Part shown: positions 13,419 to 20,350 of the stretch, piece by piece
Layout: every line of letters starts with the position of its first letter
Numbering within the stretch: position 1 is the first letter of the stretch
Source: VRUE01 sp035260485
GTDB taxonomy: Bacteria > Actinomycetota > Thermoleophilia > Solirubrobacterales > 70-9
NCBI GenBank assembly: GCA_035260485.1
Contig: DATFVC010000050.1
Span: 1-20,350, forward strand
Reading direction: 5' to 3'
DNA length: 20,350 nucleotides
Notes under the pieces: generated by a model
Databases searched by the model: none
Told to the model about the DNA's origin: nothing
Seen by the model: the letters and a program-made list of their open reading frames with translations, nothing else
Program-made: the position numbers and the translations under genes

Positions 13419-15241
13419 GGATCTCCACAAACGTTAAGCCGCGCGCCGCAGCGGCGAAGCTCTGGGCACGTCTTTGGCGCGAATTCTCGGCCGCGGAGCG
13501 TCACAGGCTGGTTGTCGCGCTCGCTGCCATGCTCGTTGCCAGCGGGCTCACCGCCATCCTGCCGCTGCTGATCGGCAGCCTGGTCGACGGCAGCCTCGCT
13601 GGCGGGACGGTGACCCTGAGCGGCTCGATAAACCTCCTCGCCCTCACCGCGGTGATCGTCATCGTCGGTCAGCTGCTTCAGGTCGTCCGCCGTCAGCTCG
13701 TCGAGAACGTCGCAACCGGCTTCGAGCGCGACAGCCGCATTCGCGCCTACGAGCAACTACTTCACCTCGACCTCGGCCACCTTCGGGAGGACCGTATTGG
13801 CAGCCTCTACGGTCGCACCAATCGGAGCATCGAAGGCGCGGTCAAATTGGTCAAGCTCGGCGCGCTGGACCTCCTGCCCGCTATCTCTCTCTCCGCCGCT
13901 GCCCTGGTCGTCGCGTTCGCGAAGAACCCGTTCGTAGGCCTGGCGATGTTCGGCGTCGTGCCGACCGGCTTCCTGCTCGTCGGCTGGCAGGTGCGCAATC
14001 AGGAAGGGATTCGAGTCGAAGTCCGCGACCACAAGGACGCAATCGACGGCCGAGTGACCGAGCTGCTGCCGGCTCTCGACACTATCCGGGCAAGTGGCGC
14101 CGAGGGCTACTTCATCGACCAGGTCAAGAGCGGCTGTGAGGAACTGCGGACGACGGAGCTCCAGCACCATCGAGCGATGTCCCTCTTCGATGCTGCGAAG
14201 TCGATCAACGAGGGGTTATGGCTGGTGGCCGTCCTCTGCGTTGCCCTCGCACTCACGGCCGCGGGACGGATCAGCGCCGGGGAGATCACCGCCTATGTAC
14301 TGCTGTTCGCGGCTGTGCTCGCGCCACTGCGCGAGCTGCATCGAATTCTCGACGAGGCCTCGGAGGCCTCCCTTCAGACCCACGATCTCTTCGACCTGCT
14401 GGACTCTTCGCCCGACGCGAGCTACGTGCTGCCGGCTCCTCGTGGGGCTTCCCCACCTCCCGCCTCTCGGGCAGGGCATCCGGCAATCGCGGTTCGGGAC
14501 CTCTCCTACGCTCACCCCGGCGCCGAGGCGGACGTCCTGGCCGATCTTGACTTCGAGCTGAGAGGTGGAGAACGCGTTGGCGTCGTTGGGGAGTCGGGCT
14601 GCGGGAAGTCGACCCTGCTGCGGTTGCTCGGCCGTCTCCATCACTGCTACTCGGGGGAGATAGAGCTGTTCGGCGAGGACCTGCAGGCGATCTCGCGGCA
14701 GCGGCTTGCCGCGAGGATCGGCTACGTCTCCCAGGAGCCGCGTATCTTCAGGGCCTCGGTGCGCGACAACATCACCCTCGGGCGAACGGACGTCTCCGAC
14801 GGCGAGGTCACGGCAGCCGCCCGCCGCGCGCAGATCCACGAGACGATCCTCGCCATGCCGCATGGATACGAGACCGTAGTCGCCGAGCGCGGCGACACCA
14901 TCTCCGGCGGCCAGAAACAGCGCATCTGCCTCGCTCGGGTGCTGCTTCGGGATCCCGAGCTACTACTCCTCGACGAGCCGACGTCGGCGCTCGACAACAG
15001 CTCGGAGCGGGCCGTCCAGGCGACGATCGATCAGTTGGATGGCATCGCGACGCTGATCGTCGCTCACCGGCTCAGCACCATCCGCAACACCGATCGTGTC
15101 GTCGTTTTGGCGGGAGGGCACATTGCCGAGGAAGGCTCCTTCGATGGGCTCGCGCGGGCAGGCGGCTCCTTCGCCAGGATGCTCGAACTGGAGCGTTTCG
15201 AGACCGAGACGGCTTCTGCGCCGGCTATAGCCGCTGGTTGA
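13415..15241 (+). CDS. ABC-type exporter, fused permease and ATPase (half-transporter)
   Basis: A 608-residue half-transporter of the type IV (MsbA/multidrug) fold. Residues 30-330 contain about six membrane segments, beginning with LVVALAAMLVASGLTAILPL and including INLLALTAVIVIVGQLL and LWLVAVLCVALALTAAG. The ATPase domain starts near 355: Walker A GESGCGKST with K398, Q-loop in YVSQEP, signature ISGGQKQR near 497, Walker B LLLLDEPTS and H-loop AHRLS. All catalytic residues are kept, so it should act as a homodimer unless a partner lies elsewhere. Start GTG 13415 overlaps the membrane-protein stop as GTGA. Substrate is unknown; the operon partners suggest an envelope or stress role (inference). 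It converges with the hydrolase gene 14 bases away with no clear terminator. Confidence 0.9.
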   Translation: MRISTNVKPRAAAAKLWARLWREFSAAERHRLVVALAAMLVASGLTAILPLLIGSLVDGSLAGGTVTLSGSINLLALTAVIVIVGQLLQVVRRQLVENVATGFERDSRIRAYEQLLHLDLGHLREDRIGSLYGRTNRSIEGAVKLVKLGALDLLPAISLSAAALVVAFAKNPFVGLAMFGVVPTGFLLVGWQVRNQEGIRVEVRDHKDAIDGRVTELLPALDTIRASGAEGYFIDQVKSGCEELRTTELQHHRAMSLFDAAKSINEGLWLVAVLCVALALTAAGRISAGEITAYVLLFAAVLAPLRELHRILDEASEASLQTHDLFDLLDSSPDASYVLPAPRGASPPPASRAGHPAIAVRDLSYAHPGAEADVLADLDFELRGGERVGVVGESGCGKSTLLRLLGRLHHCYSGEIELFGEDLQAISRQRLAARIGYVSQEPRIFRASVRDNITLGRTDVSDGEVTAAARRAQIHETILAMPHGYETVVAERGDTISGGQKQRICLARVLLRDPELLLLDEPTSALDNSSERAVQATIDQLDGIATLIVAHRLSTIRNTDRVVVLAGGHIAEEGSFDGLARAGGSFARMLELERFETETASAPAIAAG

Positions 15242-15255
15242 GGCGCGTGATGACA

Positions 15256-16134
15256 TCAGATCGACACTCGCTCGAGCGCAGTGTCCAGCGCGTTGGAGAT
15301 CAGCTCGGGCTGTTCGATCTGGGGATAGTGGGCGGCGTCGGGGAGCTCGATCGTCTCCACTCCGGGGCGGAGGGCTCGGAGGCCGGCGAGGACCTCGGTG
15401 CGGGCTACCGGATCTTGCAGGCCCCAGGCGAGAGTGAAGGGGCCGTGCCAGTCGCGGATGGCGCCGTGCCAGCGGTCGGTGAAGCGTTCGCGCTCGGCCA
15501 TGTAGTGGATCGTGCGGTGGGCTATGCGCTGGCCGCCGTTGTGGACGAGGAGGGACCATTGGTCGGCCGCCTCCTCGGCGCTGAGCGGATGCTCGGAGGA
15601 GAAGACGCGTGAGAACTGGGCGCGGAAGCTCCGCTCGTTGGTCAGCCGCGCAAAGAGCGGGCCGAGCCGACTCCGCAGCATTTGCTGGCCGACAGTGGGC
15701 TTGGCCAGGTGCAGCAGCATGCTGCCGTTGAAGAGCAGCGCTCCGGTCAGGTTCATCTCGAGCTCCCCGCGCAAGTCGCGCGCCATCAGCTCGGTGGCGA
15801 CCGAGGTGCCCATGTCGTGGCCGACGACGAAGACCGGCGGCGAGCCGGCGCGGCGGACCAGCTCTTCGGCTGCGTCGGCCTGCCAGGCGAGCGTGTAGAG
15901 GTGATCGCGTGGCTTCTCGGAGAGACCGAAGCCGAGGAAGTCGAAGGCCAGCGTCGCCTCGCCGTCGCGCAGCTCGAGCAGATCGCGCCAGTCGTAGGAG
16001 CTGGAGGGGAAGCCGTGCAGGAAGAGCAGCAAGGGAGCTTCGCCGCCCTCGCGGCGGTGGATGAACAGCTGCCGGCCGAGGACGTCTTCGATCGTCCCCT
16101 CCTCGTGCCAGCGCCGCACCCTCTCGGTCAGCAC
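15256..16134 (-). CDS. Alpha/beta hydrolase, MEST/haloalkane-dehalogenase-like
   Basis: A 292-residue alpha/beta-hydrolase. HGFPSSSYDW (40-49) gives the oxyanion region; GHDMG holds the nucleophile D107, the Asp-type of haloalkane dehalogenases and epoxide hydrolases; acid D241 is in GLQDP and the histidine H269 in AAHYPQIEQP. The pieces DFLGFGLSEKPRDHLY (65-80) and HYPQIEQP follow the mammalian MEST/PEG1 pattern more closely than typical dehalogenases (knowledge of the family, not an alignment). Cap residues 130-220 decide the substrate and are not diagnostic. The start is GTG 16134, eight bases after the stop of the FAH-family gene, so it is probably the last gene of the transcript that starts at arsR. 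Confidence 0.82.
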   Translation of the reverse strand: MLTERVRRWHEEGTIEDVLGRQLFIHRREGGEAPLLLFLHGFPSSSYDWRDLLELRDGEATLAFDFLGFGLSEKPRDHLYTLAWQADAAEELVRRAGSPPVFVVGHDMGTSVATELMARDLRGELEMNLTGALLFNGSMLLHLAKPTVGQQMLRSRLGPLFARLTNERSFRAQFSRVFSSEHPLSAEEAADQWSLLVHNGGQRIAHRTIHYMAERERFTDRWHGAIRDWHGPFTLAWGLQDPVARTEVLAGLRALRPGVETIELPDAAHYPQIEQPELISNALDTALERVSI

Positions 16135-16142
16135 CGGCCGCT

Positions 16143-17012
16143 CTACCCGCCGACGAGGAAGCCGTCGGGCTCCTCGATCACGGTGTTGACCAGCTCGCCG
16201 ATGCCCTCGATCTCGACCCGCACCGTGTCGCCGACGTGGAGCAGGTTGTCGCTGACGGGCTGGCGGCCGAGGCCGACGCCGGACGGGGTGCCGGTTGCGA
16301 TCGTGTCGCCGGGCTCCAGGGTGAAGGCTTCGGAGAGGTGTGAGACCTGCTGGAAGCAGTCGAAGACCATCTCGCTGGTGCTCGCGTCCTGGCGCACCTC
16401 GTCGTTGACGAAACAGCGAATGCGCAGATCTCCCGGGTCACCCAGCTCATCGGCGGTGACCAGCCAGGGCCCGAGCGGGCCGTGGGTGTCGAAGGACTTG
16501 CCGATCGTCATCGTCTGCGCGCGCCCCTGCCAGTCGCGCACGCTGACGTCGTTGGCGGCGGTGTAGCCGGCGATCGCCTCGTGCGCTTGCTCCACCGGCA
16601 CGTGGCGGCAGCGCTTGCCGATCACGACTGCCAGCTCGGCCTCGTAGTCGAGGAAGGTGGAGACCTTCGGCATGTGGATCGAAGCGCCCGGCCCGATCAC
16701 GCAAGTCGCCTGCTTGTTGAAGAAGACCGGGACCTCGGGCGCCTCCATCCCCATCTCCGCGATGTGGTCGGCGTAGTTGAGGGCGATCCCCAGGTACTTG
16801 CGGGGCGTCGCAGGGGCCAGTAACCGCAGGCCGGAGAGCGAGAGGCGAGGTGCGTCCTCGGCCAGCCTCTCCAGACCAGCCTGTCCGATCTCACCAAGAG
16901 CGGCGGCCGGTTCGGCCGGCACGCCGGCCGAGGAGAGGTCGGCCACCTCGTCTCCCAATATGACCCCTAGAGCTGGCTCGCCGCCGGGTGAAGCGAATCG
17001 ACAGAGCTTCAT
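16143..17012 (-). CDS. Fumarylacetoacetate hydrolase (FAH) family protein
   Basis: A 289-residue FAH-superfamily enzyme. An N-terminal 70-residue cap is followed by the catalytic domain opening with KYLGIALNYADH (72-83). Metal ligands are E124 and E126 in LDYEAELAVVIG and D155 in AANDVSVRDWQ; K172 in GKSFDTHGPLGPW and the closing GTPSGVG complete the signature. Members hydrolyse or decarboxylate acylpyruvates and related dicarbonyls with Mg2+ or Mn2+; acylpyruvase or 5-oxopent-3-ene-tricarboxylate activity are both possible. It follows arsC after 36 bases on the same strand, with only a weak GAGAG before the ATG. No aromatic-degradation genes are nearby, so a housekeeping clean-up role is the simplest view. 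Confidence 0.9.
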   Translation of the reverse strand: MKLCRFASPGGEPALGVILGDEVADLSSAGVPAEPAAALGEIGQAGLERLAEDAPRLSLSGLRLLAPATPRKYLGIALNYADHIAEMGMEAPEVPVFFNKQATCVIGPGASIHMPKVSTFLDYEAELAVVIGKRCRHVPVEQAHEAIAGYTAANDVSVRDWQGRAQTMTIGKSFDTHGPLGPWLVTADELGDPGDLRIRCFVNDEVRQDASTSEMVFDCFQQVSHLSEAFTLEPGDTIATGTPSGVGLGRQPVSDNLLHVGDTVRVEIEGIGELVNTVIEEPDGFLVGG

Positions 17013-17048
17013 CGCAGCCGGACTCTCGCAGATCGCCGCGCTGTGCAG

Positions 17049-17444
17049 TTAGCTCTCGTTGAGCTCGCCGACCAGCTCCACGACCCGTCGCTCGATCTCG
17101 TCACGAGTGGCGCGGACCCCCTCGAGCGGACGGCCCTTTGGATCGGGCAACTCCCAGTCGAGGTAGCGCTTGCCGGGGATGTAGGGGCACTCGTCGCCGC
17201 AGCCCATCGTCACGACGACGTCGGCCCACTCGCCGTCCTCGCGGTCGAGCTTGCGGGGAATGCGTGTGGCCAGGTCGATGCCGAGCTCGGCCATCGCCTC
17301 GACCACCTCCGGATGGACGCGGACAGCCGGGGTCGTGCCCGCGGAGCGCGCCTCGTGGTGGCCCGCCGCGGCACGGGTGAAGAGCGCCTCGCTCATCTGC
17401 GAGCGGCCGGCATTGTGAAGGCAGACGAAGAGGACGCGGGCCAT
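17049..17444 (-). CDS. arsC: Arsenate reductase, low-molecular-weight phosphatase type
   Basis: A 131-residue cytoplasmic enzyme that reduces arsenate to arsenite. The P-loop is C8-LHNAG-R14-S (CX5RS), and the acid is D101 in LPDPKG. Two further cysteines, C82 and C86, lie in MGCGDECP; the thioredoxin-coupled Staphylococcus enzyme uses C82 and C89, so the relay spacing here is shorter. Actinobacterial relatives may use mycothiol and mycoredoxin instead. The start overlaps the aquaporin stop as TGATG, and the order arsR-aquaporin-arsC makes the arsenic role nearly certain: reduction here, exit through the channel. Confidence 0.92.
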   Translation of the reverse strand: MARVLFVCLHNAGRSQMSEALFTRAAAGHHEARSAGTTPAVRVHPEVVEAMAELGIDLATRIPRKLDREDGEWADVVVTMGCGDECPYIPGKRYLDWELPDPKGRPLEGVRATRDEIERRVVELVGELNES

Positions 17445-18118
17445 CAGCTCTGGTGCTCCCCGCGGACGAGCTGGTAGGCGAGGGCGCCGATGGCGGCGCC
17501 GGCGATCGGGGCGACGATGTAGATCCAGAGGTCGTGCAGCTCGCCCGAGACCAGGCCGGGGCCGATCGAGCGTGCCGGGTTCATCGAGGCGCCGGTGATC
17601 GCGCCGCCGAAGAGAGCGTCGAGGCCGACCGTGCCGCCGATCGCGATCGCCGCTCCGGCGCCGACCGCACGCGTGTCGGTCGCCACGGCCATGATCACGA
17701 ACATCAGGAAGGCGGTCAGCACCGCCTCGTAGACGAGGGCGCTGCCGGCGCCGACGCTGGGCACGGTGGCGCCGAGCGAGGCTGGCTCGCTGGGCCAGAC
17801 GGCCAGCAATAGCGCCGCCGCCGCGATGGCGCCGAGCAGCTGGGCGGTTAGGTAGGCGAGCGCCTCGCGGCGGGGGAAGTGACGGGTGAGGGCGAAGGCG
17901 AGGGTCACCGCGGGGTTGAGGTGGGCGCCGGAGAGATGGCCGGTCGCGTAGACCATCGCCATGATCACCAGGCCGAAGACGAGCGAGACGCCGACGGCGC
18001 CCAGCACGCCGGCGTGGACAGCGTCGGTGACGATCGCCCCGCAGCCGGCGAAGACCAGCGCGAACGCCCCGATCGCCTCGGCGGCGGAACGGCGCAGCAG
18101 GTCGGGCCGCTCGTTCAC
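17444..18118 (-). CDS. Aquaporin/aquaglyceroporin, probable arsenite channel (AqpS-like)
   Basis: A 224-residue membrane channel of the MIP family with six membrane helices and two half-helices. Both pore motifs are intact: HLNPAVT (about 66-72) and SMNPARS (about 178-184). The first helix starts at SAAEAIGAFALVFAGCGA. In Sinorhizobium meliloti the operon arsR-aqpS-arsC uses AqpS to let arsenite out after reduction; this operon has the same order and no ArsB or Acr3 pump in the window, so arsenite efflux is inferred. The selectivity-filter residues cannot be read reliably without an alignment. Start GTG 18118 overlaps the arsR stop (GTGA) and its stop overlaps arsC. Confidence 0.92.
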   Translation of the reverse strand: MNERPDLLRRSAAEAIGAFALVFAGCGAIVTDAVHAGVLGAVGVSLVFGLVIMAMVYATGHLSGAHLNPAVTLAFALTRHFPRREALAYLTAQLLGAIAAAALLLAVWPSEPASLGATVPSVGAGSALVYEAVLTAFLMFVIMAVATDTRAVGAGAAIAIGGTVGLDALFGGAITGASMNPARSIGPGLVSGELHDLWIYIVAPIAGAAIGALAYQLVRGEHQS

Positions 18119-18456
18119 GGCGCCGCCGAGAACACCTCGCGCACGGCGTCGAGCGCGCCGGGCACGAGACTGAAGTAGCTGTAGGTGCCGCGCGTCTCGC
18201 GCGCGACGATCCCTGCTTGCACCAGCTGCTTCAGGTGGTGGCTGACGGTCCCTTGCGAGAGTCCGAGCAACGGCTGTACCTCGCAGACACAGACTGGCTC
18301 GCCGCCCGCCCGCAGCAGCAGGTTGACGATCCGCAGCCGGTGGCGGTCGGCCAGGGACTTGATCACCGTCTCGAGCTCGGTGGCCCGCTCATCGGAGAGC
18401 GAGGAGCCGGCGAGCGGCGTACAGCAATTGATCACGGGAAGCTCAGCGACGGGCAT
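18115..18456 (-). CDS. arsR: ArsR-family arsenic-responsive repressor
   Basis: A 113-residue winged-helix repressor. The recognition helix is LSQGTVSHHLKQL (66-78), the wing around ETRGTYSYFSL. C11 and C12 in the N-terminal INCCTPL, together with C56 or C58 in EPVCVCEV, match the Cys15/Cys16/Cys55 arsenite site of Corynebacterium glutamicum ArsR, a site different from the C-V-C-D-L-C helix site of the plasmid R773 repressor. It heads the operon and its stop overlaps the aquaporin GTG. A palindrome overlapping its promoter (18478-18489) is the probable operator. Normal family length. Confidence 0.92.
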   Translation of the reverse strand: MPVAELPVINCCTPLAGSSLSDERATELETVIKSLADRHRLRIVNLLLRAGGEPVCVCEVQPLLGLSQGTVSHHLKQLVQAGIVARETRGTYSYFSLVPGALDAVREVFSAAP

Positions 18457-18471
18457 GACAGCCAGACCGTA

Positions 18472-18500
18472 ACACTATTCATCGATGAACTTCAATGAAG
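18472..18500 (-). promoter_or_regulatory. arsR promoter with two operator-like palindromes
   Basis: On the minus strand TAGTGT (18472-18477) is a -10 element 15 bases before the arsR ATG, and TTCATT lies 16 bases further upstream (from 18499) as a poor -35. The spacer contains a perfect 12-bp palindrome, TTCATCGATGAA (18478-18489), and the adjoining CTTCAATGAAG (18490-18500) is a second palindrome with a central base. This is where an ArsR dimer would block RNA polymerase. The second palindrome includes the ATG of the divergent crcB gene at 18495. Confidence 0.6.
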
Positions 18501-18923
18501 CGGCGAATTACGATCCTCGCCGTGAACTTGACGCGATTCGACCTTGGCCGCCTGGCTGCGATCTACGTTGGCGGCGTGCTCGGGGCGCTGGCCCGGGTCG
18601 GCCTGGCCGAGGCGGCGCCACATGGGCCGGGTGGATGGCCGGGGGCGACCTTCGCCGTCAACATGGCCGGCGCGCTGCTGCTCGGCTACTTCGTCGCTCG
18701 CCTCCGCGACCACCCCGAGGACAGCCTCGCGCACCCATTTCTCACCACCGGGATCTGCGGCACGCTGACCACCTTCTCCACCATGCAGCTGGAGCTGTTC
18801 GAGATGGTCGACGCAGGTCACCTCGGTCTTGCCGCCGGCTATGTCGCTGCCACCCTTGCTGCCGGCTTCGCCTTTGTCCGGCTGGGAATCGCGCTCGAGC
18901 GCCGCCCGGAGGTTGCCCGGTGA
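18495..18923 (+). CDS. crcB: Fluoride channel subunit CrcB/Fluc (first of pair)
   Basis: A 142-residue membrane protein of four helices that exports fluoride as a dual-topology or heterodimeric channel. GGVLGALAR (26-34), N56 in FAVNMAGALLLG and GICGTLTTFSTM (86-97) are the family signatures, including the Phe-box TTFST. The ATG at 18495 lies within the operator-like palindrome of arsR; GTG 18522 is an alternative, since conserved sequence starts only about residue 20. No Shine-Dalgarno is seen for either. It overlaps the second crcB as GTGA. Confidence 0.92.
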   Translation: MKRRITILAVNLTRFDLGRLAAIYVGGVLGALARVGLAEAAPHGPGGWPGATFAVNMAGALLLGYFVARLRDHPEDSLAHPFLTTGICGTLTTFSTMQLELFEMVDAGHLGLAAGYVAATLAAGFAFVRLGIALERRPEVAR

Positions 18924-19285
18924 GCGTCCCCGGCTGGGTCGCGGTCGGCCTGCTCGGCGGCGCCGCTGCCACCGCCCGCTTCCTGATCGACACGGCCGTC
19001 ACCGCGCGCACCGATCACCCCTTCCCACACGGCATCCTCGCGATCAACATCGGCGGCGCGTTGGCCCTTGGCCTGGTCGCGGGCGCCGCGCTGGAAGGCC
19101 AGGTGCTGGTGATCGTCGCCGGCGGCGGCATCGGCTCCTTCACCACGTTCTCCACCTGGATCCTCGACTCGCACCGCCTCGCCGACGCCGGTCACACCCA
19201 TCTCGTCTGGCTCAACCTCGGTCTCTCCCTGCTCGCTGGCTTTGCTGCCGTCGCCCTCGGCCACTGGCTCGGCGGGGCTCTGTAG
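18920..19285 (+). CDS. crcB: Fluoride channel subunit CrcB/Fluc (second of pair)
   Basis: A 121-residue four-helix membrane protein. GGAAATARF (13-21) replaces the GGxxGAxxR pattern, keeping R20; N43 lies in LAINIGGAL and the Phe box is IGSFTTFSTW (71-80). Actinobacteria and Firmicutes often encode two Fluc subunits in tandem that assemble as an antiparallel heterodimer; the GTGA overlap with the first subunit supports this. The start is fixed by the overlap and by lack of domain sequence upstream in this frame. About 110 bases of non-coding DNA follow. Confidence 0.9.
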   Translation: MSVPGWVAVGLLGGAAATARFLIDTAVTARTDHPFPHGILAINIGGALALGLVAGAALEGQVLVIVAGGGIGSFTTFSTWILDSHRLADAGHTHLVWLNLGLSLLAGFAAVALGHWLGGAL

Positions 19286-19295
19286 CGCCGCGAAC

Positions 19296-19341
19296 CGCGT
19301 TCGCCTTTTGTTGCGCATAGCGAAACAAAAGAGCGAACGCG
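19296..19341. repeat. 46-base imperfect palindrome after crcB pair
   Basis: GCGTTCGC (19297-19304) pairs with GCGAACGC (19333-19340), CTTTTGTT (19305-19312) with AACAAAAG (19324-19331) and CGC (19314-19316) with GCG (19320-19322), leaving a one-base bulge at 19332, one G-A mismatch (19313/19323) and loop ATA; C19296-G19341 extends it. A transcript from either strand could fold into about 20 pairs. No T-run follows the stem, so a terminator role for crcB is plausible but not typical. The rest of the 19286-19397 gap shows only TACCTT at 19383-19388, a possible -10 for the next gene. Confidence 0.65.
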
Positions 19342-19397
19342 CATCGGTCCCAGCGAGCCGCAACGAGCCGTCCGCGCCCGTCTCTACCTTGATCGCA

Positions 19398-20350
19398 GGA
19401 TGACCCAGCAGGCGCTGATGGACAGCCTCGAACCGCCGCACGAGCCCACCCTCGATCCGGCGCCAGCCGCCGTGATCCCCCCGGCCGCGTCCACTTCGCG
19501 CGTCTCGCTGGGGGAGCTCGAGGACGGCCAGCGGGTGAAGGGGATCTACGCCGTCCGCGAACGCGAGCTGCGCCGCAAGCGCAACGGTGAGCCCTGGTTG
19601 CGACTGGTGCTTGGTGACGCCAGCGGCGGCGCCGAGGCGGTCGCCTGGGAGGACGCCGAGGACCTCTACGTCCTGGCTGCGCCGGGCAGTGCCGTCGAGG
19701 TCGGCGGCGTCTTCGAGATGAGCGAGCGCTGGGGGGCGAAGATCAAGCTCTCCGGGCTGCGCGAGGCCGCTCCGGGCTCCTACGACCCGGCCGATCTCGC
19801 GGCCGAGTCGGAGGTCTCCTTCGAGGACCTGGAGGGCAAGCTGCGCCAGCTGCTGGAGACGGTCCAGGAGCCGCAGCTGCGCGAGCTGCTCCACCGTTTC
19901 TTCGGCGAGCGCTCGGAGATCTGGGCGCGCTTCCGCGACGCGCCGGCGGCGAAGGTCTACCACCAGGCCTACCGCCACGGCCTGCTCGAGCACACCGTCT
20001 CGGTGGCCCAGGCGGTCAGCGCCGCCGCCAACTTCTTTCCCGGCATCGACCGCGAGGTGGCGGTGGCCGGCGCCCTTCTCCACGACATCGGCAAGACCGT
20101 CGCCTACAACGACGACCCGCTGGCGATCGACCTCACCGACGCCGGCCGCCTACAGGGCGAGATCCCGCTCGGCTACTACACGGTGCGCCGCGAGATCGAG
20201 GAGATCCCCGGATTCGACCCGGCTCTGGCGCAGGCCGTGCTCCACATCATCCTCAGCCATCACGGCTCGCTCGAGCACGGCTCTCCGGTCGTCCCCGCCA
20301 CCCGCGAGGCCGTGCTCGTCCACATGATCGACAACCTCGGCGGCCGCCTC
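19398..20350 (+). CDS. 3'-5' exoribonuclease YhaM family (OB-fold + HD domain), 3' end cut by window
   Basis: The first 317 residues of a YhaM-type nuclease, which trims single-stranded RNA (and DNA) from the 3' end. Residues 1-33 are a Pro/Ala-rich leader; 35-120 an OB-fold nucleic-acid-binding domain (VSLGELEDGQRVKGIY start, WGAKIKLSGL end); 140-317 the HD phosphohydrolase domain with H193/H198 in HGLLEH, H228-D229 in LLHDIGKT, H287-H288 in SHHGS and D311 in MIDN. All metal-binding motifs are present, so only a short C terminus is missing compared with the family's usual 310-340 residues. I chose ATG 19398, with TACCTT nine bases before it; a later Met (residue 7) would also be possible. 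Confidence 0.9.

Noticed and set aside
18457..18494. Fluoride riboswitch in front of crcB
   Set aside because: The gap is only 38 bases, filled by the arsR promoter and palindromes; none of the riboswitch's conserved segments is seen.
1..20350. CRISPR array or other tandem repeats
   Set aside because: No regularly spaced direct repeats of 20-40 bases and no cas genes were seen on reading through the window.

Overview
The window is high-GC bacterial DNA with GTG starts, many 4-base ATGA/GTGA gene overlaps and several genes with a TAnnnT -10 element 6-7 bases before the start codon (leaderless). Together with the gene content (DtxR with an FeoA-like domain, an MrfA-type helicase, ArsR with an N-terminal Cys pair, YhaM-type HD nuclease, tRNA without encoded CCA) this points to an actinobacterium. 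Thermoleophilia/Solirubrobacterales is my guess from protein style, but it is not proven by the sequence.

Layout. 1-141: one end of an IS481-family insertion sequence, with the first 17 codons of its transposase running off the left edge; it abuts a CTAG that contains the stop codon of the next gene. 143-1736 (minus): a DtxR/MntR metal regulator with manganese-type ligands, then a HAD phosphatase. 1760-5465 (plus): a tightly coupled operon of a divergent dihydropteroate synthase, an MrfA-like helicase and a SLOG/TIGR00725 protein. 5514-6962 (minus): a secreted GH15-type glucoamylase-like protein, with a 14-bp perfect inverted repeat at the convergent junction.

7010-15241 (plus) is the accessory part: a helix-turn-helix/nucleotidyltransferase pair resembling a toxin-antitoxin module; tRNA-Phe(GAA); a two-gene unit in which a TIR-like domain fused to a PD-(D/E)XK nuclease overlaps a second, stand-alone PD-(D/E)XK nuclease; an ROK repressor; and an overlapping three-gene operon (amphi-Trp protein, membrane protein with a CNNM/DUF21-like core and a novel tail, ABC exporter) behind a good promoter. 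The TIR/nuclease pair and the amphi-Trp/ABC operon are the best candidates for undescribed systems.

15256-18456 (minus) is an arsenic operon, arsR-aquaporin-arsC. Its order matches the Sinorhizobium arsR-aqpS-arsC arrangement, where arsenite leaves through a channel instead of a pump. It is followed by a fumarylacetoacetate-hydrolase family protein and a MEST-like alpha/beta hydrolase. Divergently, 18495-19285 encodes two overlapping crcB fluoride-channel subunits sharing the operator region with arsR. After a long imperfect palindrome, 19398 to the right edge encodes an almost complete YhaM-type OB/HD 3'-5' exoribonuclease.
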